Shown one piece after another: positions 11,721 to 23,270 of a stretch of 64,000 bases of DNA. Numbering within the stretch: position 1 is the first letter of the stretch; each line of letters opens with the position of its first letter. The DNA comes from Augochlora pura (Eukaryota > Arthropoda > Insecta > Hymenoptera > Halictidae): assembly GCF_028453695.1 (NCBI RefSeq), contig NC_135772.1, positions 14,694,001 through 14,758,000 on the forward strand, read 5' to 3'. Both the position numbers and the translations under genes were made by a program. The notes below the pieces were generated by a model that ran no database searches, was not told the origin of the DNA, and worked only from the letters and a program-made list of their open reading frames with translations.

Positions 11721-12960
11721 TAGGTGACAATTTAGAATAATAATTTATTCGCTTGGATGGGTAAAAATCCTTTGTTACAGAAGAAGAGATAAATAGAAAA
11801 AGATTTTTTATAGTCGGTACGCGTGTGTAATAATAATTTAAATAGGGAGAGAGAAAAATAGAATATGTATATAATGATGCAATACAGAAATAAGAAGAAA
11901 AATAAGAAACGGTGTAGTATATACAATACATATACAGTATTACTCCTATGAAATCCAGACCACTTATGTAGTAGATATGGTAAATGTGTATGGTACAGGA
12001 AAATATAATAGATGAGAAATTTGATTAGTACTGCTGGAAAAAAAAAGAATAAAAATTAAAGATTAATATAAAAAGGATGATAAAGGATGCAGAATGGTGA
12101 ATTGTTTCACTGTTTTTCCGTAATGATCGTTGCTTGTCTATAATATGAGTATCAGGCGTGGAAATAATTAAAAAGGAATCCATAGTAATTTGCATATATT
12201 AGTAAATGATTGAAACAATTTTGGATTCTATACCAAAAACTTAGACGTTGAAAAAAAAATGAAAAATATATCTTGATTTCTTGCTATAGATTATTAAATT
12301 GAAATCATGTAAGCTATCGAATAAGGTGTACTCCTCAAAAGATTAATATTAAAAGATGTTGACTCAGCTTATAGATAGTTACTTCCAATTGTTTACTCGA
12401 GGTGCAAGATCATCTCTTATCACAACTTAAACTTCAGGTTCTGCTCAACTAGTGCAACCACTGAGCGGCAAATGAGGATTGTCTCGCTCTTTGGCTCGTC
12501 CTATAGCGATCGCAGTTCAATCGGTGAATTTCGCATTGACTGCCAACTAGGAGATCAATGCGATTACATTTAATCGCATTACACGCGACCATGCCGCTTA
12601 TCTCTATTATTATTGTAAAATAATTTTCAGTTCTCCGCATTTACTAGACATTCGGGTTTCATTTAATTCAATTTATCGAATGCCGTGAAATTTCTGTCAT
12701 AATTAGTTTCAGGAATAAATTGCTTTAACATTTCGTTCATAACATACTACGAAGAAGTACATTTTGAGAGACCAATAGAAATTAAGAAAGAGAAAGCAAT
12801 TAAATCTAAATATATTTAGATTTAATTACCCTTAATACTATTATTAATCAATGAACATTCGTAATGTAGAAAATAATATTTTATTCTATCTGAGCTTCAA
12901 CAGTCAAATGTTTTAATCGAATGGATAAATTACTGTATAAGAAAAATATGAAAAGAGCGG
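11721..12960. other. AT-rich trough, no gene seen
   Basis: Strongly AT-rich and stop-dense. Leu/Tyr/Ser-rich open frames on the - strand (11626-11931) are compositional. The one notable structure is the 30-bp palindrome at 12798-12827. Confidence 0.5.
12798..12827. other. Perfect 30-bp AT-rich palindrome
   Basis: The half AATTAAATCTAAATA is followed without spacer by its exact reverse complement, and the match ends at both sides. It could extrude as a cruciform, or be a remnant of a terminal inverted repeat or a back-to-back insertion. No flanking duplication is visible. Confidence 0.88.
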
Positions 12961-15013
12961 CCAAGAAAGTGATTCTTGTTGCTTGATCCGAAGTCCTCCG
13001 CGTCAGAAATCAAAATCGTATAGAAGCTAAATCGATTTCTTTCCCGGGAGTAGAATGCCGCAGGCATCTCCCCTACGGTAAAGTGCGGAAGTGAGAATCG
13101 AAGCCCGTCTTCGCCGTCACCCCATCGACGGTAGTTACTCGAACGGAGGGATCGGAAGAACGACCGGTCCTTCGATCCGTGTCGAGATTGTTTTGTGAGC
13201 GATTCGATGTTCGGGGAAGAATAGTGGACATTCTTGCCAGCCGTGTACAGTTTGGTAATTTATTTCTTGCCGGATCTCCTGACCACAGGATGCCTGACGA
13301 GGGTGGCCCGGGAGATTCATTTCCGAGGTGTGTGCGCGCCCTGCTCGTTCGCCCGCCCCCGCGCCACCAACTATTTCGGAATTAATTAAACTATCGAGGC
13401 GACCGAGTGTGCGATTGAATCGTTAATTAGCGACCGCCCTCCGTGTAGCCGGGGCTCCCTTCGAGAATTAAGGCAACCAGCGTGTCCCGGCCTTTATTTA
13501 CACTTGCCGTCTATCGAGGAATTCGGCGACAGTTCCTTTCAGTCAGATTTCTTGGTTCTTCGCAGTTCTGTAAGAACTCTTGTCTTCTATAATTAGTAAT
13601 TGGTACGTGACTATAATCTTACATTCTTTCGATGCTTCCATTATCTAGTGTCGCGCTTATTTCTTCCATAAATGCATAAAATCGAGAGTTTATTAATTCC
13701 GAGATTTATTTTAGTTTCTTTTAAATATTTTTTCTCATTCTCAATTTCCTGAAGTCAGTAGTTTTATTCTAAAAATTATTACGTGTATAAGCTACATGAA
13801 ATAGTAATTATTAGTTTTCCGGTTCATCGAAAACGATTGAAATAATTAATAAAGGTAGCAACGCGTGTAGACACTAGCATCGGGATTATCTTCCAGAAAA
13901 GTTCGCCTCGAAGCAGTGCGAATAAAACATGCTAGAACTCGAACTGATTACCCGTGTAAAAGGTTTTCTCTTGCTAACGAAGTTAGACGTGCCTCGCGAT
14001 GTTCCCCGTGCAGAGGCATTCGGCGCCCTAAAAGGTCGGTCGGCAATGTCCACGGTTCTATCAGTGCTCCCATTATTTGTCAATTATCGGCAAATTGAAA
14101 TTAAGAGAATACATTTAAAGGAGCAGCGGCCGGTTGCTCCGCGTGGAGGATGAAAAGTGCATTACCGTGGAAAGCTCCGAGCCGATATCGAACGAGCTCG
14201 ACGAATAAATAAAAAAGGAAAGTCGAAGGGGCGAGAAGTGTAAGGGTAGGGCGAGCCTTTCGGCGGCGGATCCCGGGATTCGTAGATGCAAATTATTTGC
14301 TCATCCGCCAGCATTTGGACACGAGTCGGGTCCCTGCGCCGGGTGGCTGAAAGAACACGCAAGATTGTTAAGAATTACACAATGCCGCGCGACAAATGAA
14401 GCGTTTCAGGGAAAAGCCTGCGCCGCGCGCGCGGGCGGTTTCCAGCGGTTTGCGGCGGTTTGCGAGCGCCCCTCGCCCCTCGCCCCGCCTCGTGCGTGAA
14501 AACAAGAGAGAGCAAACCAGGGGGTAGGGGGGGGAGGAGAGAAAAAAAAAGAGACCGCCCGTGCGCCGCGCACAAGCCTCGGGAGCTCCATCAAGCCCTT
14601 CGAAGGGTTATGAATAAGGGATGAAGTTCCTGCGTAGTGTCGCACATACGCCGCCAGTGTCCACGCATTCATACGAACTCAGCCAAGTTTTAAGCTCGAT
14701 TGTATGTCGGTAAACGAATAAATGTGCAAATTTGACGAACCAGCCGCGCTCTCTCGCCCCCGGCCGCCCCCGCAATGCCTGCCCCCTCACGTCACTCTAT
14801 TCCTCTCTCCTCGTCCTATTGGAGAACGGACGCGTGAACACGCACCGCTGACAGCAACGAGTGTACGTGAAAGAAAATAAAAAAAAAAATTGACGTGCAG
14901 GACGGAGATAGCGAGAAGAAGATGACATTATGCTCGGGTACGGTGGCCGAGCCTCCATATTTTCCGGAATTACCTGGACGCGTCGTAGCTGCGTGCACTC
15001 GCTGTCCCTGCCG

Positions 15014-15090
15014 CTCTCTCTCTCTCTCTCTCTCTTTCTCTTTCTCTCTCTCTCTCACCCCCTCTCCCTCTCTCTCTCGCTCTCCGTCTC
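15014..15090. repeat. Compound (CT)n pyrimidine array
   Basis: A 77-base nearly pure pyrimidine tract with perfect CT runs, TTT interruptions and a CCC break near 15058. It creates the Leu/Ser-rich and Arg/Glu-rich frames seen around it. Confidence 0.9.
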
Positions 15091-15524
15091 TTTTATTTTT
15101 CGCTTTTCCTCTGTCACGAGCACGCACATACAATCACACGCACACCGGCTCGCGAGGTCGCAGAAAAATCCAGCAAGTGCGTTGCGCGTGTCGACACACC
15201 GATCGACCCTCATGGACACGCTGGGCGTTCCTACGCGCGGGTCCGTGAATAAAAATAATTAACGGAAAATATATACGAACGTCGAAGCGGCGATTGATTT
15301 ACGGGGGAGCGCGAAGGCACGAGGCGGGACCCGTAATTTCGCAAAAACCGCGTATCTGTGGGTTCGGCTTCGATTTTTGTTTTTACCCTGGCCAACCAGA
15401 TCGACTGCACACCTCCTGGCCCCCGCCAAGCCCCCTTACCCCGGCCACCCGAACCCCGTGCTCTGCCCATTTCTCAATACACCAACACTACCCGGCGGAA
15501 CGGCGGGTGTACGTGTTCGTCCGT

Positions 15525-15554
15525 CGCGCGCGCGTGTGTGTACGTGTGTGCACA
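15525..15554. repeat. Alternating (CG)n(TG)n tract
   Basis: About 30 bases alternate pyrimidine and purine (CGCGCG, then TGTGTG, TACG, TGTGTGCACA). This is simple sequence with Z-DNA potential. Confidence 0.75.
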
Positions 15555-15980
15555 GGCATGTATAAATTTACGAGCACGAATTTTTTTTCACTACTCGTCG
15601 TTCTCTCAAACTGCGCGAACTCAACGGGCCATGATACTCGTTGCCGCAGATATTACGGATAGTTAAGCAATGGTTTTTCGCATTTCATCAAATACACTCG
15701 TTACCCCCCTCGGTGCTCGCCGCGTAGATACTTCGGACACGGACAATCGTGTTTTTGCGCCGACACGGAGTCTTGTTTTCACGATCGGCCGCCTCTTTGA
15801 ACCTTCGGCTAGCACGCGAATCCGTGTACGTTTTTCTTGCTAATTGCTTGCCGGCGAAACTGTTGCGCCGCCCTCGCAATTTCTTTCGCAGTTGAACGGG
15901 AACAAAGTAGTAAAACCTGTTACTGTTGCGCGACCAATCGCTGTGCCCTTGGTTCATTTCCAGACGACAAATATAATTAG

Positions 15981-17190
15981 CGTTATATTTGTTAAACAAG
16001 ACATATAAGTTTATTTTTAATAAAAAGTTTTCATGTGTCTTATCGAACAGATATAAACTTAATACTTGAAAACAGAATAAGGGCTATAGCCAGCTTTACT
16101 ACCCTAATATTTAGATTTTCTATATTGTATTTGTAAACCTGATATAGTACCAGAAACTAACGCATTTAGTGCCGAAAATCAATCCTAAAAATAACTACAA
16201 AGTGAACAATTATTATAGTAGATAGTGTCTTGAATCTTTTATTAATTTTATGTAACTATCGCAGAAGTTTATTTCTTGAAATTCTATAAGTACAAATAAA
16301 TGATTTCATTCGCCAATTTTCTAAGAAAATGGTCCTTGCAAAATTGTAATCGGCTGTCGAATATAAGCATATCGTCTATAGTTGTGAACTGTTTGATGCA
16401 TTCGACACCCTATCGATTTAATTTCAACGCAAGGTGCAGCTCCGTCCCTAATCCGATCCACTTAGCGAAACCGTTTATCTGATTAATCGAAACAGTTCGC
16501 TGTCAATATTCAAGATTATCACGACTCATCGTCCAAAAAATTAAATTTATAACAAGTGGAATAATCCTTCATATAATGGGTTTCATCGACGCTAGTTATT
16601 TTAAACGGGTGCAGCAATTCGTCTCATTTACTGCCTAAAAATTTCTAAAGCGCCCCCGCGAAGTTACCGCATCAGAGCATGCAATTTTTCGTGCACTCGA
16701 GAGAATAACAATTTCCAAGTAATTAAATAAATTGAATCAAAATTTACATTCGTCGGGATAAATAAAAATCCTTGTCATTCTCAGATCCGCTCGGGTCTAA
16801 TAAAATAATCCTACTTCGCGTTTCTCTAAATTTTATAAGAATTCGCAATAACTTCGCGCAAAAACACCGTATTCAGCTTGTCGCGACGTTACTAAAACTC
16901 TGGACCGAGGCCAATGAGTGCATTCGACTGCACGAACTTGCGAGTAGTTGGTAGATGGCAACCATCTGCGCCTCGTCCCCAACCGCGCCGGTGCAATTTT
17001 TACAACTTGAGATCCTTTCGAGACCGCGTAAAGAACACGCTAGCAAATCCGCGATTTAAATAATCCCCCATATAATTACCCGGAGCCACTCGACCCGTTA
17101 AACGGCTCAAGAAGCCCGTCTCTGACCGCGTTTCTTCTCATTCGTGACCAGTCCGGCAGTTAACGAGTCCTTTCTCCGCCTAGCAGAGAC
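15981..17190. other. AT-rich to mixed sequence, no gene seen
   Basis: Stop-dense in all frames, becoming more balanced after about 16600. No repeat array, RNA-gene box or inverted repeat was recognised. Confidence 0.5.
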
Positions 17191-17293
17191 AACAATCGCT
17201 TTCTAAGCATGCGTTTATACGGCTCGCGGAGCCGCGCGCGCGCGTCGTGGTGTCGTTACGGTAAACAAGAAGGGAAAACGATAAACGCGACAC

Positions 17294-17328
17294 AGAGAGA
17301 GAGAGAGAGAGAGATAGAGAGAGAGAGG
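17294..17328. repeat. (AG)n microsatellite
   Basis: A GA run of 35 bases with a single T interruption at about 17315. Confidence 0.9.
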
Positions 17329-17848
17329 CCGGCTTCTGGCTGCTGCCACCGCGCCGCCTCCAAGATAATAACTTTTTTAATTAAAGGAACCACTTTGACG
17401 GCGTAGGAAACATTGCCGGATACGACCGGGCCGCGCCGGGCTGTTTCGCGTGACATAAGGCAGCGCCGGTGCACTTTGCATTATCTTCTCCTTAAAAGGG
17501 TGAAGCGGTTTACAAAGCAACCGGGCGCGCGAGGCGTGGGCGTAGGCTGAGGCGATTTAATGCCGTAAACGACTTTCTCACCCCACCTTGGGGGGTGAAA
17601 AACGAAGCGCGAGGAGGCTAGAGAGAGCTAAGAACCGCGAGGCGCGCGCCGTGGCTGGGGGCCGAGAAGGACAAGGTGATAGGGCCGCCGGGTCGGCTGA
17701 AGAGGGACAGATGACGAGTCTTGTAGACATAGTGCTAGGGGGTGTTTAGTTCGCCGGGTGTGAAAAGCGGAGAAAAACGCAAGAGAGCTTTTTTTCCTCT
17801 GTTGGCCTCTCTTTCTTTCTCCTCCTTTCTTTCTCCGTGTCTCTTACG

Positions 17849-17877
17849 CTCTCTCTCTCTCTTTCTCTTTCTCTCTT
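17849..17877. repeat. (CT)n microsatellite in longer pyrimidine tract
   Basis: CT and CTTT steps close a pyrimidine-rich tract that begins near 17796. Confidence 0.85.
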
Positions 17878-17966
17878 GGCGAAGTAAGTGGCTACATCGT
17901 GTGCGGCACGTAAGTCCACAGGTGTCCGCGGACAATGACTCGCGTCCCTGTTGTGCGTCTGACGGC

Positions 17967-17992
17967 CGTGTGTGTGTGTGTGTGTGCGTGCG
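17967..17992. repeat. (TG)n microsatellite
   Basis: A TG dinucleotide run of about 26 bases with CG steps at the ends. It alternates purine and pyrimidine throughout. Confidence 0.85.
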
Positions 17993-18870
17993 ACTGACTC
18001 GGATAGAGCCGATCGGTTTGGTGTGCGTTCGCTGATTCCCCGGGCTGGCGTAGGTATAGGTGGGCTGCACGTACGCGGATCCTTCGAAGGGGTTGGGTAC
18101 TGTGCCGGGAGAAGTCTCTTAATTTCCGTGCTTCGGGACAAAGGGGGAAAAACGAGCGCTCGAGAAAAGAGCCGAAGGTAAAAAGTGGGGCCGCGTCTCG
18201 CGCCACGTCGCGTCCTCCTCTCGTCCACCCCCGCCGGGCCTGGATGGTTCTTTCTCTCGTTTCCGCCGGACCCGTCGTCTTCGTCCCACCATGGCCCTCC
18301 TGCGCGCTTCTTCCCATGGTTTCTCCTCTCCCTTAGCTACCCCCGTCGCGCTCGCTCGCTGACGGCAAATAGAGAGAAACAACCGGCGACAACACGGCGA
18401 GGGTGCATCGCCAGACCCGATACACGCGTATACGCAAACATTCGCGTGCGCAAGAGACGACGACGATCCTTTGACTCTATCTGCAATTCGCAGCCTTGGT
18501 TGCAGGCGCGCCGCAGCCGCGGCCGTGGAGCAGCGGCGGAGCCGTAGCCGCTCGAACAGCCGCAGGATCGCCGTGACTTTAATTCCGGAATTGTTTGCTC
18601 CGCCTTCCCTCAGAAGTTAACTGAAGTGGCACAGAAGTTTTACCGCCGTCGTACGTGCCGTTCTGGGCTTCGGCTCATCCCGCGATTGTGCGCGCTCCGC
18701 GGAAAACAGAGCCAGCCCCATTTCCGGATATAAGGCGCCCTTTCATATAAACATATACAGACGAGTAATCGCGTTCGACGCTTGTTCTCCAAGCACCGCC
18801 GAATACTCCCCTGATTTCAGCGAGGTTGCGAGCGATGCTGACGCTGGCGGTTCTCGTTGCGTTTCTTCAT

Positions 18871-20990
18871 TGGTCCGTTGGTTTTTCAATATACAACGAC
18901 GTCCATCCATTTGTACACTTAATCGTGCTTTGAACTAGACGATTAATTGGACAAATACGATAGTGTAATATGTGTGTAAGACATTTAAGGCACGATTTCG
19001 AGATCCATAAATTACAATTTCTATATATCGTCTCGCAAGCATTAGGACGCGGGAAAATTCGATTTGATAACTAGAACATACTCTCAGACAGTTGTTAAAA
19101 AGGCTGAAACTGATTAATAAGGAAATAAAATCTCTCTTAATATGCGATTTTAGAAGTTGGCTATGAAAATAAAGAATTGCATCATAAGTAAATGAATTAA
19201 GATCACTTTATAAACTATATAATGATGTGCATTTCTGCGAAAAATAAAACGAAAAACAGATTAAATCAATTGCAAGAAACAAGATCTGATTAAAGATCTG
19301 CTTCCTCCACCAATGACTTCAACACAAATCGGTATCTTTAATTCTGGTGCCATGCACATTTTATCCACTTATTATCGTCATAAACGCGCAAAATCTTAAG
19401 CAGCTTAATACGCGCATTGGGCATCCTTTGTAAAGGTATTTCCGAATGATGCAAATCCGGGGATCCGCCACCGCGTTGCATCGATTACCAGTATCGACGT
19501 TAAACGGCCGCTCACCTGGAACTTCCGGGCCCCGTGGTTCTCTCACTCCCCCCCTGATGAAATGGATCGGTTCTATTGGTCGCGAGACCGTGAGCTTTTC
19601 AGCGGCGCGAGACTTTTAACCGGCTGCTGTTCTTTTTGTGTGGTGATCCTCTTCCTCGAGGAGCGGCCATTGTGTCGCCGACCGGAATAAATATTTAACA
19701 AGCCCCCCCGGTCGCGCTGTTGCGTCGATACATGGAGCCGATGTGTCCTTCCGGCCGGGTCGTGCGGCCGGGGGCGGGAAGGAGCCCCGTGCACCATCGT
19801 AGATGCACTCGATCACGTTCGCTTCTCTCCGCGCCGGAGAACCGTGGAAAAAGGGCGCCGCCTCTCCGGCGCTGTGCGCACGTCAGAAAGGTGCACGGGA
19901 TCCATTCGGATATATTCAAAATATGCAGAACACCGGCGCGTCGCTCGGCTGCACACCGACAAAAGAGACACGCCAACCGCGGAGATAAAGGAGAGAGAGA
20001 GGCCCCGAGCACGACGGCAGAGAGGTAACCGGGGATAGCAACGGGGGAGAGAGACTGGGTCGACAAAAATAAGCAGGCAGCGGGAAAAGTGGAAGAGATC
20101 GCCGATTCTGTTTGCCCACAAAACGCCGTAAACACGAGACGGCCGGGCATTATGCGGTCGCCGTAGACAGACAAGCCACCTACAAGCAGATGATGAACCT
20201 TCTTCGAGGTTTTTCGGATTAGTGACAGGCGGATGTTACGCGCCGGACGGGGGTGGAACAGAGAGAGAGACGATGACGGGGCGCCCTGTGCGCGCCCTGC
20301 ACGCCAGTAATTCGAGATGATGCTCCTCTTTCTCAGCTGCCATTCGGCAGATGTCGAAATTGCTCCGCCACGGAGACAATGCTCCAAGGATAATCGATTT
20401 AATTTCCGTGCTGTTCCGTCGCAAGTTGACGGGGTTCAACGAAAATACTCGATCCCGATTGTGCTGTTGTCGTCCGGCAACGAGACACCCCATTCACCGC
20501 ACGTTCGAGCCTCGCTCCGGCTATTAGAATGATTTTATTTCGTTTATTCGTCACCGTTAATCGGAACTTGCGGAAATTGAATGTTTTAATCCATCGTCAG
20601 TCGTGTATTACGAAAAAATTTATTTCAACCGCGTGTACACGCATTGTCACAGAATTATTCTGTGTAAGATGAGGTACAATAAATTCAATATCTATTATAT
20701 TCAACATCTATAACACCTTCACATAGTAATTTCTTCTTTTATCGTTAATGCTTACAACAGATGGAGCGAATTTAATTAAAACATTCTACGAGAATTAAGT
20801 TTTAAATGAATAAGACTCTGTTCCGCATACAAGCTGTCAATTTTTCCCGAAAAAATTGTTAAGGGTGGGGCAATTCAATACAGTAGGAACAAAATGGGTC
20901 TGCTAGAACTTGAGGCGTCACGTCGATACAACATATACGTCAACAACGTTCATTTTTCACACGTCAAACAACTTTCCCGTAAGATCGATG
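18871..20990. other. AT-rich dip, GC-rich block, AT-rich dip; no gene recognised
   Basis: AT-rich sequence (to about 19440) precedes a GC-rich block (19441-20540) and another AT-rich stretch. A 230-codon - strand frame (19695-20387) spans the GC-rich block, but other frames on both strands are open for 60-100 codons over the same DNA. Its product has no recognisable domain, so I treat it as compositional. Confidence 0.45.
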
Positions 20991-21346
20991 AGCATAGTTA
21001 AGCAGATTGGCAGAGCCCCGAGGGTGTTATCTCGGTTTCCACATAATTTCTTCCGGCCGTCAATTTTCCTCAAGACTACTAACCCTTCGTCGCACGTTTC
21101 AGCGCCCCGTGGGAAAACAAAGGTGTCACTTCTTCAAAGAGCTCTTAGCCGTTCGGTATCTCCTTCCGCCTCTCTCTCGGTTTAAGGGCTCGCTTTCTCG
21201 CATCCTTACGCCCGGAAACATCTCCGGTCGCGTGCCTTTTTGTCTCGTTTCCTCGCACCCCCTTCGAGGTCCGTCTATATCGCCCTATAGATTTTATCCC
21301 GAGTATCTCAAGATTCTCAGCCGTGAACCCCACTAAACTTCGATGG

Positions 21347-21372
<26 letters not shown>
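21347..21372. repeat. (TC)n microsatellite
   Basis: A perfect TC run of 26 bases. Confidence 0.92.
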
Positions 21373-21377
<5 letters not shown>

Positions 21378-21415
21378 CTCTATACTCTGTGCCAAGAAAG
21401 CACTATTATCTTTCT

Positions 21416-21444
21416 GGAGGGGTTGCTCCAACAGGTTACAAGAC
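21416..21444. repeat. Copy 1 of a 29-bp dispersed near-repeat
   Basis: The segment begins GGAGGGGTTGCTCCAACAGG and matches 22529-22557 at 26 of 29 positions in the same orientation. Weaker similarity extends left to about 21380 and resumes around 21607. Confidence 0.7.
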
Positions 21445-21506
21445 TTCGAGAGTTCGGAGTTTCTTAGAGACGCCCGTTTCCCGAGGAAATCTCACCCTCT
21501 CGCGCA

Positions 21507-21511
<5 letters not shown>

Positions 21512-21537
<26 letters not shown>
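21512..21537. repeat. (TC)n microsatellite
   Basis: A perfect TC run of 26 bases, inside copy 1 of the local duplication and absent from copy 2. Confidence 0.92.
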
Positions 21538-22528
21538 GCTCGCTCCCGCGAAAGAATTTCTTAGTCCATGGGAAGTGCCTGCTAATTACCCCACCCTCCG
21601 TGTTGATTTTCTCGGCTCGTTGACTGACGCGCCAGCTAAATGGAGCTTGAGGAAAGTAACCTTCCTCCCGTTCTTACGCTCCTCAAAGAATGTTTGTTCG
21701 GGTTATTTATGAATTACTTATTTTCGTGTCTACCCTGAATACGTTGACATAATCGCGGGAACTTTTATTGTACGAACTTAAGCTGAAATGTAGCGGTAAA
21801 CGTTTCCATTTTTTCATATATTTCTCCATTACTTAGAGTGCATTTGTAACATCCTCGTCTATTGCAGTTCTTTTATTTTATTCTATTCCTTTCTTGTATG
21901 CATACATGAAGAAATTCGATAATTCACCAAATTCAACCAATTAGAATGGTTTTACTAAACTGTATTTTAGAACGATATGAATAAAATTTACTAATATCAT
22001 TTTTAATATATTTGCTAAAATCTTTTTTTCGATACAAAAATAAACTAGCTTTTGATTCTGTCTAATATCAAATACTTTCAAAAAGACGGTACAAATAGTT
22101 AAAAGTGGAATAATACGATACAAGGAAGGTTTCGACGAAGTAAATTTTGCAAAATGATTAAAGGTTCAGTTGTGTGTTACTAATGTAATATTAGTATATC
22201 GGTCGAGCTTAACGGAGCACCTCAATCTACAAAACAGCGTTCTCGAAATAATAAGGGTAAAATAAATAATGATTGATTTGTTTGTGAATAATTTAATATT
22301 GGCTTATCGATCACGTATGATAACGTATTTGATCATCTGTATCAAGACCAAAGCCTCCCCAAAATAAATTCTCTAAATTAAGGAAAGATTCGGCGAGGTG
22401 TGAATAATTTGGTGAAAGCTGCCGGGCCAAGGGTAAAGCGATTCGCGCAGCTTTTGATGGTTGTTCACGAGCCATAAAACGCTCCTTGCCGTGCTTCCAA
22501 TAAGGAAGTATCATTCATCCTATTCCAC

Positions 22529-22557
22529 GGAGGGGTGACTCCAACAGGTTTCAAGAC
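22529..22557. repeat. Copy 2 of a 29-bp dispersed near-repeat
   Basis: The segment begins GGAGGGGTGACTCCAACAGG and pairs with 21416-21444 about 1,113 bases upstream in direct orientation. Confidence 0.7.
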
Positions 22558-23270
22558 GCCCGGCGATGGTTGAATCGTCTTCGCGGCTGCCGCCCCTAAG
22601 GAAACACCATCCCTTTACGTCTTACAAGTTAGTCGCTTCCTGATCCTCAAGGAGGTCCACCCTCCATCGAGCCAGCGCCGGTTTTCTTAGCCCCTTCACG
22701 GACGGTGGAACTTCCCTCGAAGATTTTCCGGGCTGGAGGATACGGCGAGGAAACCTGTTGATGAAAAGAGACAAACAGTGGGATGAGGGGGAGGGGGGCC
22801 AGCCCGGGAAAAGAAACGAAAAGCGTTTTCTTATGACGATACCCTGCCGTGGCTGACTACCACCCTATACCCCACCTTCTCGAGGCCGCGTCCTTCTACC
22901 CCCGAGGCGCCCTCGAGGGAACAAGATATCAACTTGTTGCTGTTGGGATTCAGCGTGGGCCAAGGATCTAGAGGGTCGAGGTTTTTATTTTATTATTTAG
23001 AGACGGCACGCGAATACGGCGATCCCCTTTCTCTCGTCACGTTTCCTTCACCCCATTTCGTAGGTTAGGAACGTTTTGTTTCGTATCAACGGGAAAAACT
23101 ACGATAACGCGGCCGCCGAGGGGACCCGCATACTTCTTTCTGCGGTTTCACTTTGCGGTGGCGGCTCTCGCCCGAGTAAAAGGGTTTTTCCTTTCGAGAC
23201 GTCGTCGTTTCGTGTCCCCCGTGCGTGGTTAGTTGTTTCAGGGAGACGTAATATATTTATCTCAAATATT

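Larger units (their letters stand above)
12961..15980. other. GC-rich blocks with pyrimidine and purine tracts, no gene recognised
   Basis: GC-rich sequence, broken by an AT-rich dip near 13530-13860. Open frames of 60-120 codons overlap on both strands and encode Arg/Ala/Pro- or Ser/Leu-rich peptides. The stretch carries the compound CT array at 15014-15090 and an alternating CG/TG tract at 15525-15554. I found no tRNA, rRNA or protein domain. Confidence 0.5.
17191..18870. other. CpG-rich block, possible promoter-type region
   Basis: This GC- and CpG-rich block carries (GA)n at 17294-17328, (CT)n at 17849-17877 and (TG)n at 17967-17992. Donor-like GTAAGT motifs lie just after the CT tract, near 17885 and 17911. 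CpG density, GA/CT tracts and donor-like sites together would suit a promoter with a 5' untranslated exon. No transcription start, TATA box or downstream coding exon could be identified. Open frames up to 160 codons overlap on both strands and look compositional. Confidence 0.3.
20991..23270. other. Pair of related GC-rich segments around an AT-rich gap
   Basis: GC-rich segments at about 20991-21700 and 22520-23260 flank AT-rich sequence. They share a 29-base near-identical core (21416-21444 and 22529-22557, 26 of 29 matching) and looser similarity on both sides. This suggests an old local duplication of about 250 bases. No coding is evident, and Ser/Leu frames at 21323-21712 come from the CT repeats. 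Confidence 0.45.

Noticed and set aside
18983..18993. TAAGGCACG, matching the miR-124 seed region
   Set aside because: The downstream sequence diverges from miR-124 and there is no hairpin arm.
19695..20387. 230-codon - strand open frame
   Set aside because: Several other frames on both strands are open over the same GC-rich DNA, and the product matches nothing I know.
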